A DNA stretch of 64,000 bases from Certhia americana (taxonomy: Eukaryota > Chordata > Aves > Passeriformes > Certhiidae). The translations under genes were made by a program, and so were the position numbers. A model generated the notes under the pieces. That model searched no databases, was not told the DNA's origin, and saw only the letters and a program-made list of their open reading frames with translations. Where the stretch lies: contig JAGMWU010000059.1 in the NCBI GenBank assembly GCA_018697195.1, positions 3,862-67,861 on the forward strand. The letters run 5' to 3'. Shown here one piece after another: positions 36,665 to 49,700 of this stretch (position 1 is the stretch's first letter; the number at the start of each line of letters is the position of its first letter).

Positions 36665-39441
36665 TTTCTATTTCCCCCATGCAACAGACATGCTGGATCC
36701 ATGACTACCAAGCCCAGCACTACAACACACCAGGAGAGGTAATAAAAGCTGGACTAGGAAGTTGACAGAGGGACAGGGAGAGGGACAGGGATTAATCTGT
36801 GTGAGCAGTGAAGCCCCTGTGTGGGCAATGAGGACCCTGGTTAGGGGTATTGCAGCTATAACTGTTTCCAGATTATTGCATTTTAGGTGCAGAGGAAAAG
36901 ATTCAATCCAAACCCAAACACTCCCAGCAAAACTTGTGCAGCTCAGACTTTTACCATCAGTAATTACTGAGGTACATTTGTACTTGGAAAAGGGTTTTTT
37001 ATAGGCAGGGTATGAGGTTTCACCTCTGCTTTTCTTTGTCAAGACTTGAATGCAATCCCCTCGTATCTCCAGTCTGTCATTCCAGTAATTTACACATATA
37101 ACCAAGTCCATGGGATTTGAAGTACATTGTAAGGTGTGTGGCACAGTTAAAAAGCTCTCCCAGGTCCAAATGGACTTCCAGATCTTCACAGCCCAGATCT
37201 CCAGGAGGTGGCAGAAGAGCTTTGCTCAAGATGATGATTGGTCTTGGTTCAGAGGAAAATACAATTCAAGCCTAAGAATATTGAGGGCCAAACACTCAGG
37301 TTTTGCTCCCTGCTCCCACTGCTGACAGTTGAATTAAATCACATTTTGGAATATCAACCCAACAAAACTGCCCTGGACAACTGAATGAAATAAAACTCTC
37401 AAAGCTACCACGATATCTGTCCCAGGCAAACTTTGTCCCTCCCTTATCCATGGCACCATCTCTAAAAACTTGGTGCTGAGGGACACGAAAAGGATTGACA
37501 TCAGTGCTGCCTCAAACTAAAACTATGCTAAAGTCTTTTCCCAATCCTGAAATTGGGTATTTGAAATTATTTCTTTCCCATCAGTGTTCACCATTTGGTT
37601 TCCAGCCCTTGAGGCTGTGCTGCCTGGCAGGGGTTGGACAGGAAGATTTGCAGCAGTGTCAGGAGGGGCTGGAGAAGGGCTCTGAGTTAACCAGAGCAAA
37701 GCTGGGGGACACCAGATGTCCTTGTCCAGACCTGGCTTAACAACCCAGATTCACTCCAGCCCAATGCCAAACCTCCACATCCCACTGAGCCCAAACCCAG
37801 GGTACCAGAGAATGAACCATCTCTTTCTCAGATCGTCTCCAGCAGCTCTGAGCCACACAGGACAAATTTCCAAAAGTCTCCTTTGGTATATGAAGAAACT
37901 TAATTTTCCCTGAAATTTGGTTTTGTCCAGCTATTCTTCAGCAATTCCTGTGCAGCTTTGATAAGAGCAAGAGGACAGAGTGGTGTCTCCTCCACTTGCT
38001 TCCTAGGGAATGGGATCCTTCTTCCACTGAGCCACAGTCCCTGTTTAAATGGGAATGATCCAGGTAATGGCATGGGATCCCAAAGGATACCCTCCTGAGA
38101 TGGTGTATTCCCTTCCCCTCTGGTGCTGGACAAGGCTGGAGGTCAGTAGGGTAGAGGGTTTGGGATCAATAGTTCAGCCAGAGTGAGTTGCCTGCTCACT
38201 TCACCCATGATGCCAATTTTAGCTTATTTGGAAGCTTTTTCATTGAGTGCTCAAAATTGAGACTCGTGGGAAGATTTCAACTCCAAAAGGATTAAAAGCA
38301 ACCTATAAATAATGGTCTGCTCTTGAGTATTTAGGAGGTAAAAAAAAATAAGGCTAATTAAGCCTATTTGCAGTATTATGTCTGTCATAAACTCTTTCAT
38401 TCAGTTCAAGTCAGCTTGAGCCAGAAAAGGGATGAAAAGGAATAAGCCCTTTAACAGACTTGTAGCTGGTGAGAGGGAAGGTCTGAGTGGCCTCCAAACA
38501 GCCAGTTTATGGCTTGGTCTGCTCTGAGGCTGCTCTGTGCCAGCCCTGGAGGGAGCAGAAGTCAAAAATTGATGTAAAAACCAGAAGGGCAACAAAGTCA
38601 AGGTAAGAGTGTGAGCACATGCTCCTCACTGCGGGGAAATTGCTCAGAGCAGCTGTAAATGAGTGGCTGAGCTGCCCAAGTGCAGCAGAGACACACTGCA
38701 GAGCTGAGAACACAGGGCAGATCCCACACCTCTGAGAGCTCCCTCCTGTTGAAATTCAGCCCAATTCCACCTGTGGATGAGCCCATCTAGCAACCCAAAC
38801 CAGCATCTTCACACCTTACTCTGCCAGAAAATTTTGATTCGAGCTTAAGGATTCCCATATTCTTCTCAGCACCAGTCCGTCTCCACTCTGGTTTGTATCC
38901 ATTGCCAAGACTCAGTAAATACAGCAGATTTGTTACCCCAGGGACAATCCAGAGCTGCTGCAGGACTAACCAGGAAAACCCTGGAGCAGGAAAACACACT
39001 GTCAGAGAGCTGAACACAAAGACAGGCTGTGCTACACCTACAGTTACCTGGTGGCCAGGTCAGGGGGTGCCTCGCTGCCATTCCCAAAACTGCTCCCTAA
39101 ATCACAGCCAAAGGAACTGAACAGTCTCTGTCTGCTGTGCTCAGCTAAAACTCAAAGGGAAGAACAAGATTCAAAGTCAGGGGCTCGTGGCTCTATAACA
39201 GCCTGAGCTCTTTTCCCCGGGTCACCATCCCTTACACCTGCAGGGGCTGGATATACCCAACTTCTCAGGGCAGGGATTGTCACTCATGACTTGCACCATT
39301 TTCAGATGTCCCAGTTCCTGTGGTTCCTAATTCCCTTTCAGAAGCTTTACCTGTCATTGGCACAGGGCAGGACTGTGGGATGCAACACACCTCAGGCACC
39401 AGGCACAGTGTGCTGCACATAGGACAAAAAGGTGTTTGGCG

Positions 39442-39459
39442 GATTGATTGATTGATTGA
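39442..39459. repeat. Short (GATT)n microsatellite
   Basis: Four consecutive gatt units just inside the region downstream of the WNT9B stop. Confidence 0.8.
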
Positions 39460-40294
39460 CTGGGGGGGAAGAGGGAGAGAGATGCATAACTGGCACCATC
39501 ACCCTGGATCACCACCAATAAATGTGAGGCCATGTGCTGCAGAGGGGTGACTTCACAGCCCTCAGCTGAGTTCCCATGGCTCAAAGAGTATCACAGAGGC
39601 AAATCCAGGTGACCTGGAAGAGCAAGGTTAAAATGTGGTTAAAATGCACCTGGAGTCCAATATCCAAACTACAGACCTGGGAGGTGATGGATGTGAGCTC
39701 CTTTTGTAAACTGGTACTTCCAAGGCACAATTCTTGCACCAAAACGAGATTATTCAGCAGTGTGTCAGTGAGTTCACAGTAGAAGGGGTTCAGCCAGCTC
39801 CCAGGGAAGGGCACTGACAATCCCCCACTGCCTTTTGCCTTGGAGCAGGAGCACGGCTGTCCCTGCCACACCTGGGGCAAATCTCTGGTTGTTGCCTCCC
39901 TTAATTTCTTTTCTGCAAGAACCAGGGCACAAGCCTTCAGTGTCCCCATGTCACCACCCCAATGCATTTCCAGGAGTGCACCGGAGGGCTGGAGAAGAAG
40001 GATATTCCCACAGAGGTGAGTACAAGTTTGAACTTGAAGGACTTTTGTGGCTGCATCAGGGCTTTTGCTGTCCCCCCTGCTCACTGTCCCTCCTTCCTGA
40101 CCCAACACCCGACAAAGCCTTTGGATTTCCTCCCTCGTGCAGGGGCTCTCCCCAGGCTGGGGCATCTCAACGCCGAGGCTGGAGGAGCACAGCACGCGTT
40201 TGGTACCTGCCTTTGCCCTCACCCCGTAGCAGAGAGTTGTGTCCCTGTCCCTCTGCTGCTCCCCTGGACCCGCCTCGCCCGCCGGGCGCCGTCC

Positions 40295-40771
40295 CTACTG
40301 CTTGCAGCTGTACACCACCTCCTCCTGCATGCACTGCTGGCACTCCACGTAGCAGCACCACTGCACCTGGCAGTGGCACGAGAAGGTGACCAGGCGGCTC
40401 TGGGTGTTGTAGCCCCGGCCGCAGCACATGCTGTCGCAGTTGCCCTCCCTGGAGCAGGTCCTGCCCGCCGTGCCCAGCGAGTATTTGCTGGGCCGGCAGA
40501 AGCTGGGCGAGTCCTCCACGTACACCAGGTCTGTGGGGCGGGGCAGGGCGGGGTGCTTGGCCGAGGGGCCGTGTCTGTGTGGCCCCGCCAGCTCCGAGTG
40601 TCCCACGGCGTCGTTGCTGGTGCTGAAGACCTTGACGGCGTCGTCGTAGCGCAGCTTCAGGAGCCGCCCGATCTCGTGGAAAGGCGAGAGCTGCTTCCAG
40701 CACGTCCGGACCGCGCAGGAGCCGGACACGCCGTGGCACTTGCAGGTGGTTTTGAGGCCGTTCTTCACCGC
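40295..40771 (-). CDS. WNT9B: WNT9B coding exon 4 (lipid finger and C-terminal cysteine-rich domain, stop)
   Basis: This exon encodes Ala202 to Gln359 and a TAG stop at 40297-40295. The acceptor is CTTCCTCACCAG before GCGGTGAAG. It contains [18 protein letters not shown], in which the first Ser after HGV (Ser217) is the family's palmitoleoylation site needed for Wntless and Frizzled binding, then a divergent linker (about residues 250-282, rich in His, Pro and Ala), then EDSPSFC, the GTAGRTCS segment, [28 protein letters not shown] and the terminal YSCKQ. Sixteen cysteines are present, so the C-terminal disulfide set is complete. The exon is strongly GC-rich compared with the flanking introns. 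A 317-residue open frame on the opposite strand here is an antisense shadow. Confidence 0.97.
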   Translation of the reverse strand, partial: AVKNGLKTTCKCHGVSGSCAVRTCWKQLSPFHEIGRLLKLRYDDAVKVFSTSNDAVGHSELAGPHRHGPSAKHPALPRPTDLVYVEDSPSFCRPSKYSLGTAGRTCSREGNCDSMCCGRGYNTQSRLVTFSCHCQVQWCCYVECQQCMQEEVVYSCKQ

Positions 40772-43700
40772 CTGGTGAGGAAGAAGAGTGGTGGTTATTA
40801 CCTGCCAGGACCTAGTTCTGGTAGAGGCAACACCTCAGATCACAGACAGCTGCAAGCACATCAGTTTTATTGGCATTATTTCTATTCTATGGAGGAAAAA
40901 ATGTTAATAATTTAAGGAAAAAAAAATACAAAGCAGAGGAATGTCTACAGAGTTGACAGGTGAGCCAGAGAGTGGATAGCCTGAGGACAACCAGCTGAAT
41001 ACCAAATAAGTTCTTAAATAAGTTCTTGTTAAGTCTGTTTGGCACAGTAGGAGTAGTCAATCATAAAACCGAGTATCTCCAATATGGTGGATTCATTTTG
41101 GTATATTCAAATAAAGACAGCGCTCTAATTAAACGATCAGTTTGATTCAGGAAATGGAAGACAGTGATGAGTCAGTAGCCTGTAACCTACAGGTCAAAAT
41201 GCTCAAACTGATAGTCTCCCTGACTCAAACTTGTGATAGGACTCATTCCATAGCAAGTCACCAGCAGACTCATAATTGATCTCAAGAGTTTCAGTATTTA
41301 ATCTGCTTCACACATGCCACCAGCTCTAAGCTCCAGCTGTTCTCATAACCCCCTGTGGCCCTGGTACAGCCCCTGGAGTCATTCAGCTGTGGAGTTTCTC
41401 TCACTGTACTGTGTCTCCCTGTCACCCACCCTGGGACCACTGGAAGAACACAGGATGCTCCTCTTCCACTCAACATGCATCTCCTCACACAAGAGCTCAG
41501 GAGACTTCCCAGGGACTCTCAGCACCACAAGGCCCAGGACACTCAGGTGAACAGGTCTGTTTTGTGAGCAGGGCAGTGCATGCCCCTCTCACACACCGCA
41601 TGGGTTGGAAGACTTGTACTGAATCCAAAGTTCCTCCCAGACCTGCCAGTGCAGCTCCTACCTTGATGCCCACGTTGGTGTTGTGGATGTCCACCTTGGC
41701 CCGCAGGTCTTTGCCGATCCTCTTCTGCCCCAGGAACTTTTTCAGGAACTTGGTGCTGTACTTGAGGTTGTCCCCGCAGACACCCCACTGCCAGGCTTTG
41801 CGGTTCTCCAGTCCCGGGGAGTCGTCGCAGGTGCAGCGCTCCATGCGCCCTGCGCTGCACGCCCGCGCCAGTGAGTGTGTCAGGGCGGCCGAGGACACGG
41901 CGTACAGGAAGGCTGTTTCCTTAAAACCTGCATGGCAGAAGGGTTGGGAGATGGGAGGAGCAGGAAAGGCACCTCCCTTCCTCTCCTTCCTGTCCGTGGA
42001 CTAAACCCGAGCACAAGAATTCAAAGTACCAAAAGACCAAACTCCTCTGGTTCCCACTCCATCCCTAGCAGAAGAACACGGATTGAAGTGATCACTGTAG
42101 TGACATTCCAGTCTCACCCATGACGAGTTCAATGTGGACAAGGGAAGGGTGGCAGCAGACAAACAGTCCTGGGGAAACACCCAACTGCAAAAAGTGACAG
42201 CCACCAAGGTCTGTTTGTCCCCAGCTCGGTGCAATTACAGACCATCATTGAAATCATGTTCTGCCATAAAATCAGAAAATTTGTATTAGAGACTGAAAAA
42301 ATGGCTTAAAATACAACCTGTTATTTAATTTTTTTTTTAATTGGGACTGTAGTGGTATTTTGTATGAAAAGTCCACATATAGTTGGAATGGGAAGTGTTC
42401 CATGTTGAAGGACACCTTGGCAAGAAGGAAAACTCGCACACGTGTGTGGGGTTTCTGAATTGCCTGTAGGTTGTCTGCTCCCAGTGACTGGAGGGAGGGT
42501 GTTCTGAAGCTGTTCTTCTCCCCAGAACAGGATTTTCAGCTTGGCTACAATCCCTGACGTCATCGTGTGACTATTTTAACCAGGAAACAAAGTACAGAGA
42601 CTGAATGAAAATTCATGTGAAGACATGAGATCAGACAGGAATAGGAATATTGATACCCACGAGCTTCACAGAAGTTTCAGAAACTGACACAAACCTGATC
42701 CAAATGCCAAAATATTTTATTTATTTGTATTTACCTCCTCTCCTATTTAGTCCTGGGGACAACCTTAATATTTCCTCTAGAGTTCATCTGCAGGAAAAAA
42801 AACTTAATAGGAAATTGCTTAATACAAAGTTTAGGAATTAGTGCAAGGAAGAGAGACATAGGTGACTGATCAATAGCTCTGAGTGCAGGAATGGATAAGA
42901 TCAGCCAAAATAGAAAAAGTTTGGTTTATGGAAGATAGATCATTTATACATTGCACAGAAGAAAACATAATGAGGCAAACAAATATTCCACATGGGAAAA
43001 TTCCAAACTTCCTTCCACATCAGAAGGAAAATCTGTTTTCTTCAATAATGGAAGAGAGAGAGACAACCACAGTGACTTGATCTAGACTTGCACTGAGCCC
43101 ACCTGGAGCATAGGTTGGAAGCCTCCTCTAGAATTCACCAAGTCCAACCTGAGATCTCTCATCATTCTGTTCCCTCAGAGAAATCCCACCCAGCAGTAAT
43201 AGTGGATCAGAACACTGAGTGATGTCCACCACAAACATGACCAAGAGAGCAGGACAGAGTTCTCCTGATGGTTGCCAGCAAGAAGAATGAAAAATGTGAT
43301 TAATGAAGAACATAATGGAGAGGCTTTGTTAGCAACTTCAATACACTTAACAGGAGCTCTTTGGACTTGCAGAATTTTAGGTACAGATCTTCCAACAGCA
43401 TGGATATGAGGGGAGAGTTGGGGACATATGGAGGAGACAAGGAGATAACCAACAATCTGCTTCCTGCCTCACCATTTTGGTTGCCGTAACCACTGGGGCA
43501 ATAATTTGCAATTAATCTTTGTGGTTGATGATCCTCTACAAATCCTCGTTTCTCAGGGTACTCTAAAAATAATGAAAAAATGTCACCAAATCCACCAAAA
43601 GTTTTGTAAAAGCTGGAATGGGACATGGTCAATGCAGACTCTGAATGGCAGCATGATGCTGACACATTTTCAGTGTCTAACCCTCCCCAAAGGAGCTAAG

Positions 43701-46700
43701 AGAGGATAACTGGTACCTGAGATCCTAAAACTGCTAAATCACTCCAGCAGCCAATCTCCAAATGCTTACCAGATTCCCAACATCCCCTCTGTCGCACTGA
43801 GCCCAGAAGTGAGGAGAGCATTCCAGAGGCCCTTTCCCATGCCATGAGGAGCCAGCAGGCTCCGTCGGCTCCACAGCCCCTGCTAAATCTGACTTTGTGG
43901 ATCACCACACTGCTCCTGCTATTTCAGATACTTTGGTTTCCCCATGTAAGTCCTGGCCAGTTTTCAGCCCACTGGAAATCAGAGGCCATTGCTGTGGTCA
44001 GGCCACTGCAGACAGCAGCAACTGAAGATACCAAGCAGACTTTGAAATGTCTCCTTCTCCTTCAAACAAAGCTTCAGCATCACCAGGCTGCCAAATGCTT
44101 GTCTGAAACGTCTAAGATGATTCCCTCCACTTTGCCATGGGGAATCAATCACCATTTAGTTGTTAATTCACAAAAAATGAGGGAAGTTAAAGCTGTCCTT
44201 CAGCCCTTGTGGAAAGTGTGTCAGAGCAGCTGCTGGAGCTGAATTTTCAGGAGGACACGCCACAGATGGCAGCAAACAGCACCAAGAAGCACAATTTGGG
44301 ATCTGAACAGAGGTTACTCCAGGAGTCCTGCTGTCTCTCCTCCCACAGTGACAACAGAGCTCCTGTCACCACAGGCAGTGGGGCCTGGAGACAGTTCCAG
44401 GCTATCAGCCCTGGGCTGGAGATGGGTCACTCCCCTGACCCCACTGAGTGCCTTGCCAGGGACAAAATGGAATCTGAAACTCTTGGAGCAGGGGGAACAT
44501 TTGAGTGCAGATGTCTCTGCTGGACAGTTTGGCTGCAAACGTCCAGCACAGAGAGGGATTTCAGGAGACTGCAGCAAACCAGCTCCCTCTGGTAGGACCT
44601 TCCAAGTGCCCAAGCCTTGCCCTGAGCTCTCACAAACGATTTCTTAGCTTGGCAGCCTATAAATACAGGAGGACTTTTGCTGCAATGGCACCACTGTTGT
44701 GTGCTGTGGTGTGCTCCAGACCACAGGGAAAATTGTAACGGGAGTTGAGCTATGGGGTGACTCTGCCAAAGGAAAGATGCTCAGGATCAGAGACTTTTCA
44801 GTGCTGTAGTGAAAAAGTGAGAGCATTTCAGAGCAGGTGGAGGAGGCATCTCTGAAAACAACAGCAAAACCAACTAACCAAAAAAAGCTATAGAGGTAGA
44901 GAAAGATTCAGGATGGAAGGACTCTCAATGTCTTTAGCACAATCTCCTGCTCAAAGCAGGGCTGGCTCCAATGCCAGCTGCTCAAGGCTTTGTCCAGCTG
45001 ACTTCTCCAAATCTCCCATCATGAAAATTCTGTGTCACTGAGTCACCACTCCTCTGCTGTACCATTCCTGGATTCCTCATGACAACAGTGAAACCACTGC
45101 TGGTAGGTCAGAGCCCAACCAGCAGGAGGCAAAGGAATAGATTAAGGGATGGAAGGATTGCAGAGCGCTCATTTCTCAAGAAGGATTTTGTGAGTGGCTG
45201 TCTCTGACCTCTTTGCTAAAGGTATTTATTTCCCCAGATCACTGAGCTGTTTGAAATGAAATCCTGCTTTACCTGACTTCCAGCAGCCCTTAATGGCACA
45301 CCCAGGACACCAAAAGGTTATCACTGCTTTACATGTTTTTACAGAGACATCAGCTGCCCCTGTGTAACAAGGTGGCTTGAAGTCATTTAAACTCTAACTC
45401 TTTCCATGGATCTTTAAAGAAGTGGAGAAGGAATGAAGGAGGATTTTGCATGGATCACTAAGGAGTAATAGCTGTCATAAGTGACAGTGGGCACAGACAG
45501 CTTGCAGGTTATGCAAAAGGAATTTCCCAGTTGTACCCAGAGAACTATCAAGAGCAACAAATTGTGCAGACTGGTAAAATAAACCTGGCATTTCAAGAAC
45601 CAGAAAACCCTTGGCTTATTTTTTGTTTGTTAATTTTTTGGCATCTCTAGAAACAGAAAAAGCACTGATGATCCAGATCAGTCACAGCAGTTTGTCAGTT
45701 GTGATTGCAAATTGAGTGTGGCTTTTTACCTGTTATAAAAATAGCCCATCTCACTGGGAAGGACCTTTTTCACTCTCTTGCACTCTTAAGACTATTTAGG
45801 ACTACTAAAAAATGTGTCTTTTTCTTCATGGTTTCTCTAGGACCATGGAGATATCAAATGATTTAAACATTTCTAAAACACCTTGTCACTCCTGGGTGAC
45901 AGGGAAGAGCTGCATGACCAACAATTTCCAAGAAAGTTCCAACAAATGTCACAAACAGATCAAAAGTGGCAGCTGAAAGCATTCATGTTCTTTATGAAAG
46001 AAACAAACCTCTTTGCAAGCTAAAGGAAAATAAGAACTAATAATTGCTCCCAGCCAAGTGTCCTGTCACACAGGGGGTGCACACAGCATACTTGGCTGTA
46101 TTAAATCATCATTTGATCCTTAAGATTGTGTAATAAAAGTTTTCAAACACTTATCCTCATCTGCCAAAACAGGTTTGAAATTACAGGTGATATTTTATTT
46201 TGTCAGTCAGGAGCCCATGGAAATGTTAAGGCATGCCACCACCAGATAATTAAATGTTTTCCAGGTATTTGAAGATGAGGATTATTCAATTGTCATTTTC
46301 AAGTTCTTTGAGGTTGATGAAGGTGCAGATGTGAGAGGAACACTCAAAATGATCACGAACAGCTCCTTCCACTGCCTGCTAAAAAATTCACAGTAAAGCC
46401 TTGAAATGAAGATCTGATCTTTCATGTGCTAACTTAATAAAATAATAAGTTGATATTTAATGTAATAAAAATTGGTAATTTTAAAAGAAAACATTAAAAA
46501 ATTTTGATCCCAATGTTAATTAAAATTAACATTGATTTTCATCAAAATGAATATTGGCTTCTTCAGGTCCTTTTTTAAAATCATTAAGTTGCTAAACATT
46601 ATCAAAGGACTGAGAAAATAAATCTGAAGATTGAAGCTTAGTAAGTGCTAATAGAAATTATTGAAGGGCTGAAACTGTAACAGTCAGGCCTTGGTTGTAT

Positions 46701-49700
46701 CAGGACAGGTCTGGCAAACCCTATATGCATTCTCTGGGAATTTTTATTAAGAAATAATTTCAGTGTCCATCTTCATTGTATTTTTCTCAAGCATTGGAAG
46801 GATTTATTATGTTCCCTTCTACCTCAAATCCAGACCTTACAGGACAATTTGTTCATCTAAAGCATTTTGGGAAACAAAAATCTAGTGGGTCTTCTGTCCA
46901 CTCTGCCCAAATTTCTCCAAATTTACGTAGAAGGGTCTTAGGAGAGATTTGTTAACATGCACTGAGATGTCTGCATGCAGATAAATAGCTTTTTCAAAGA
47001 GTAAACAGGTTTAAATTCTGTATTTGAGAATAGCACAGGTTTACATACACAAATAGCTAAGGCACTAAAAGGATTTTTTTCTTTAACCATCCCCTGCCAT
47101 CGAGCACTGACTCTGCTTCCCACAGCATCCCCCCAGCTGAGGAGGGAGCTCCGTGGAAGGAGCTCTGCTCTCAGAGAAGAAGCCACCAGCCAAGGATGTG
47201 AATGAACCTCCTCCCTTCCCAGTCCCTGACAAGCCAGGCTGGGAAGGTGAGGACAAGGCTGATTTTGTGGCAGAGGAGCCCGAAGTGCCCAGCTGCCATC
47301 GCTGGGTGGAGCAGAGCCCTCGGCACTCCCCGCCCGCTGCCTGTGAGATTGCACTGGGGCCATCCCGGCCGGCCTTTCCCCGCACACCAGCTACCTTGTA
47401 CCTCTCTTGAGCAGGCTGGGCCGGCCCTCCAGGCTGCAGTTCCAGCGCTCGCTGCGGAACTGGAACTGGCACTCCAGGATCCCCAGGCGGATCGCATCCC
47501 GCAGCGTCTCCGCCAGCCCCGGCTCCCTCCGGCACAGCCGCTTCTGCTTGCGGGACAGCTGGAGCAGCTCGCACTGCTTCATGTGCCCCTTCCCCGGGCC
47601 AGAGCCCCCCGGGGCGCCCAGAGATGGGAAGTGGGTCAGAGCTTCTTTCCCGGTCAGGCTGCAAGGGAAGAAGCAGGAGAAGCGGTGAGTTAGGGAGGAC
47701 ATGGCTGGGATCGTTCAGGGTCACGTTGGACAGGAGCTCTGAGCCACCCTGAGGTACCCCTGCCCATGGCACAGGACTGGACTGGGTGGTCTTTAAAGTC
47801 CATTCCAACCCACACCACATTGGGATTCTGTGATGGTTCTAAGATCACCATCATGGAAAAGGTGAGGAAGGGAAGGATATTCAGGAAGCTGCAGGTCGGG
47901 GCATTTTGCCAGCTCAGAGATTAATCAATACAGATTGATTAGAGCTGGTATCCCATTCCCACTACACACCGACTCCCACATGGACTGATGCCATGGGGAG
48001 GAGGAGAAACCCATGTGTGTTGTCACCAGCAGCCCCATGGGAAGTTCTCTTGGCTCCATGGAGAGAACATGACAACACTAATTCAGGGGTCACAGCACAG
48101 CCAGTGCTATACACAGAGCCCTGGGGGCTGCTCACTGTGTCACAGCTCTGTGTGACTCCAAAAAGCAGGAACCAGCTCCTTCCCAAGTGTGCACTGGTAC
48201 CACGTCCCACAGCTTGGAAAGGCCAGTGGGGGGACATTACCACTGATCACCTTCCTCCACAAGCATGAGTTTTGCTGAAAAACATATCCTAGCTGAAAAA
48301 ATACAGGAAAGGTCAAATAAAAATGTCCTGCCAAATGCAATGGCAATGCATTTATGTGTTAATGCAATTCAGTTGAAAAATGTCACAAATACTGGAGACA
48401 AATGGTTTCACTTTCCATGGCAAGACAATATTTCTCTTGCAAAACTCATCTTACCTGATATCTTCAGGATGCTTGAAATCACAGAGAAATTATTTTACTT
48501 TGATGCAGGATTTGGGGGCTGCAAACTGGGAGCAGTTGTGCAGCAGCACAGCACTGACCAGGAGTGTATCACCTGCTTCCTAAACCCAGACCCACAGAGA
48601 GCCTCAACCCCTACCCCAAAAAATGCCCAAACCAGACAGATCAATGGAACCTTTTTTCCTATTCTGGAGCCTTTATTTTTGGACACTTCTCCTTCATGAT
48701 GGAGGATGCAAGTCAGGCACTGCAGCTGTGATTTAAGTCCCCCCTGATGGTTATATAAAGTGTTCCTGAGCTGTTCCTGAGCTATTTTCTAGATATCCCT
48801 GTAGCCAGCCCAGCCTATCCAGGCACAGAAGATGGAGCACAGCTCTGCTGACCTAATTCCACATCACCTTGCACCCATTCTCTCAGGAGCCTGCAACCCC
48901 CAGATGGGCTCACACTTCTGTAATTAAGAACAAAGGCAATCGGCTAACACACCGACTCTCCCAGAGCCCTGCAAACTACCCAAAAACTTGGAACCCTTGT
49001 GGATCACACAAGGATTGAACCTTAGAAACCAAGAGGATGAGAGGAATCTCTCCCTCCTGCTGTCTCTGCTGACCTGGGGACAGAAATAGGAGATGTCCCA
49101 GTGAGCCAAGAAATAAAGAGGCAATGCTGGAAACAGAGACAGAGCTCTGGGGCCAGGTTCAGCCCAAGAAACTCAAATTAACACGGCTTGATGAGCTTCA
49201 GAGAGCAGCTTAGACTGCACAGGTCAGAGCCCTGCCTGGCCCCAAAGCCTGCCCAGAGGCTGCTCAAGGCAGACCTGAGCTGGAGGAAGTGCCCTGAGTG
49301 ACACGAGATTGACCCAAGGCACTGAGACCAACCTGTGATGAACCAGCTTGAGAGCTTTGCCAGGCTCACCCTGGTGCTTGAAACCCAACACACACTGGTG
49401 ACCTAACCCTAGGTGGGATGTCCCTGGGAGCACAAGCACATGCTGGGCACAAGCTCTGAAGCTCAAGAAGACCAAGATGTGCCAACATTTGCATGGGCAG
49501 GGACAGACTCAGAGGTCAGCAAAAGTCTGATTTAGGGATGTTCAGACAGCACCCAACTCAGTGGAACAGTGCTGGGCTCAGCAGAGCTGAGCTGTTATGC
49601 CAGAATAACAACCCTCACCCAGAACCAGGACTTTACCTGTTAATGGGATTCCAGCACTGACATCCCAGAAAAGTACACTTGTCAACAAGTGGAGTAGGAA

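Larger units (their letters stand above)
35665..40294 (-). other. WNT9B: Region downstream of the WNT9B stop; candidate long 3' UTR
   Basis: From the TAG at 40295 down to about 35960 I saw no canonical AATAAA on the minus strand by eye. The first two are at 35959-35954 and 35687-35682. The segment 35665-36000 reads on the minus strand like a 3' UTR end: AT- and U-rich, with a signal followed by TGTTTTTT. If WNT9B uses these sites its 3' UTR would be about 4.6 kb. The segment also contains a CR1 fragment (36270-36556) and a (GATG)n array (36562-36664), which would then be transcribed. A separate noncoding transcript ending here is the alternative. Confidence 0.4.
41928..47401 (-). other. WNT9B: WNT9B intron 2 (about 5.5 kb)
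   Basis: The intron runs from donor GTACAA at 47401 to the acceptor ending at 41928. It is largely AT-rich unique sequence, most strongly around 46.0-46.9 kb. It holds a probable CR1 fragment (44918-45075) and a 24-bp near-palindrome (46511-46534). No additional coding exon is apparent; short open frames are scattered and not Wnt-like. Confidence 0.9.

Noticed and set aside
36328..36765. Frames with DGWM or PSIH repeats
   Set aside because: Translation of the (GATG)n microsatellite through an N gap.
39962..40915. 317-residue plus-strand open frame
   Set aside because: It is the antisense of WNT9B exon 4 and its GC-rich codons; no start context, domain or splice support.
47083..47820. 245-residue minus-strand frame over WNT9B exon 2
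   Set aside because: Wrong frame relative to the Wnt protein and it reads through splice sites.
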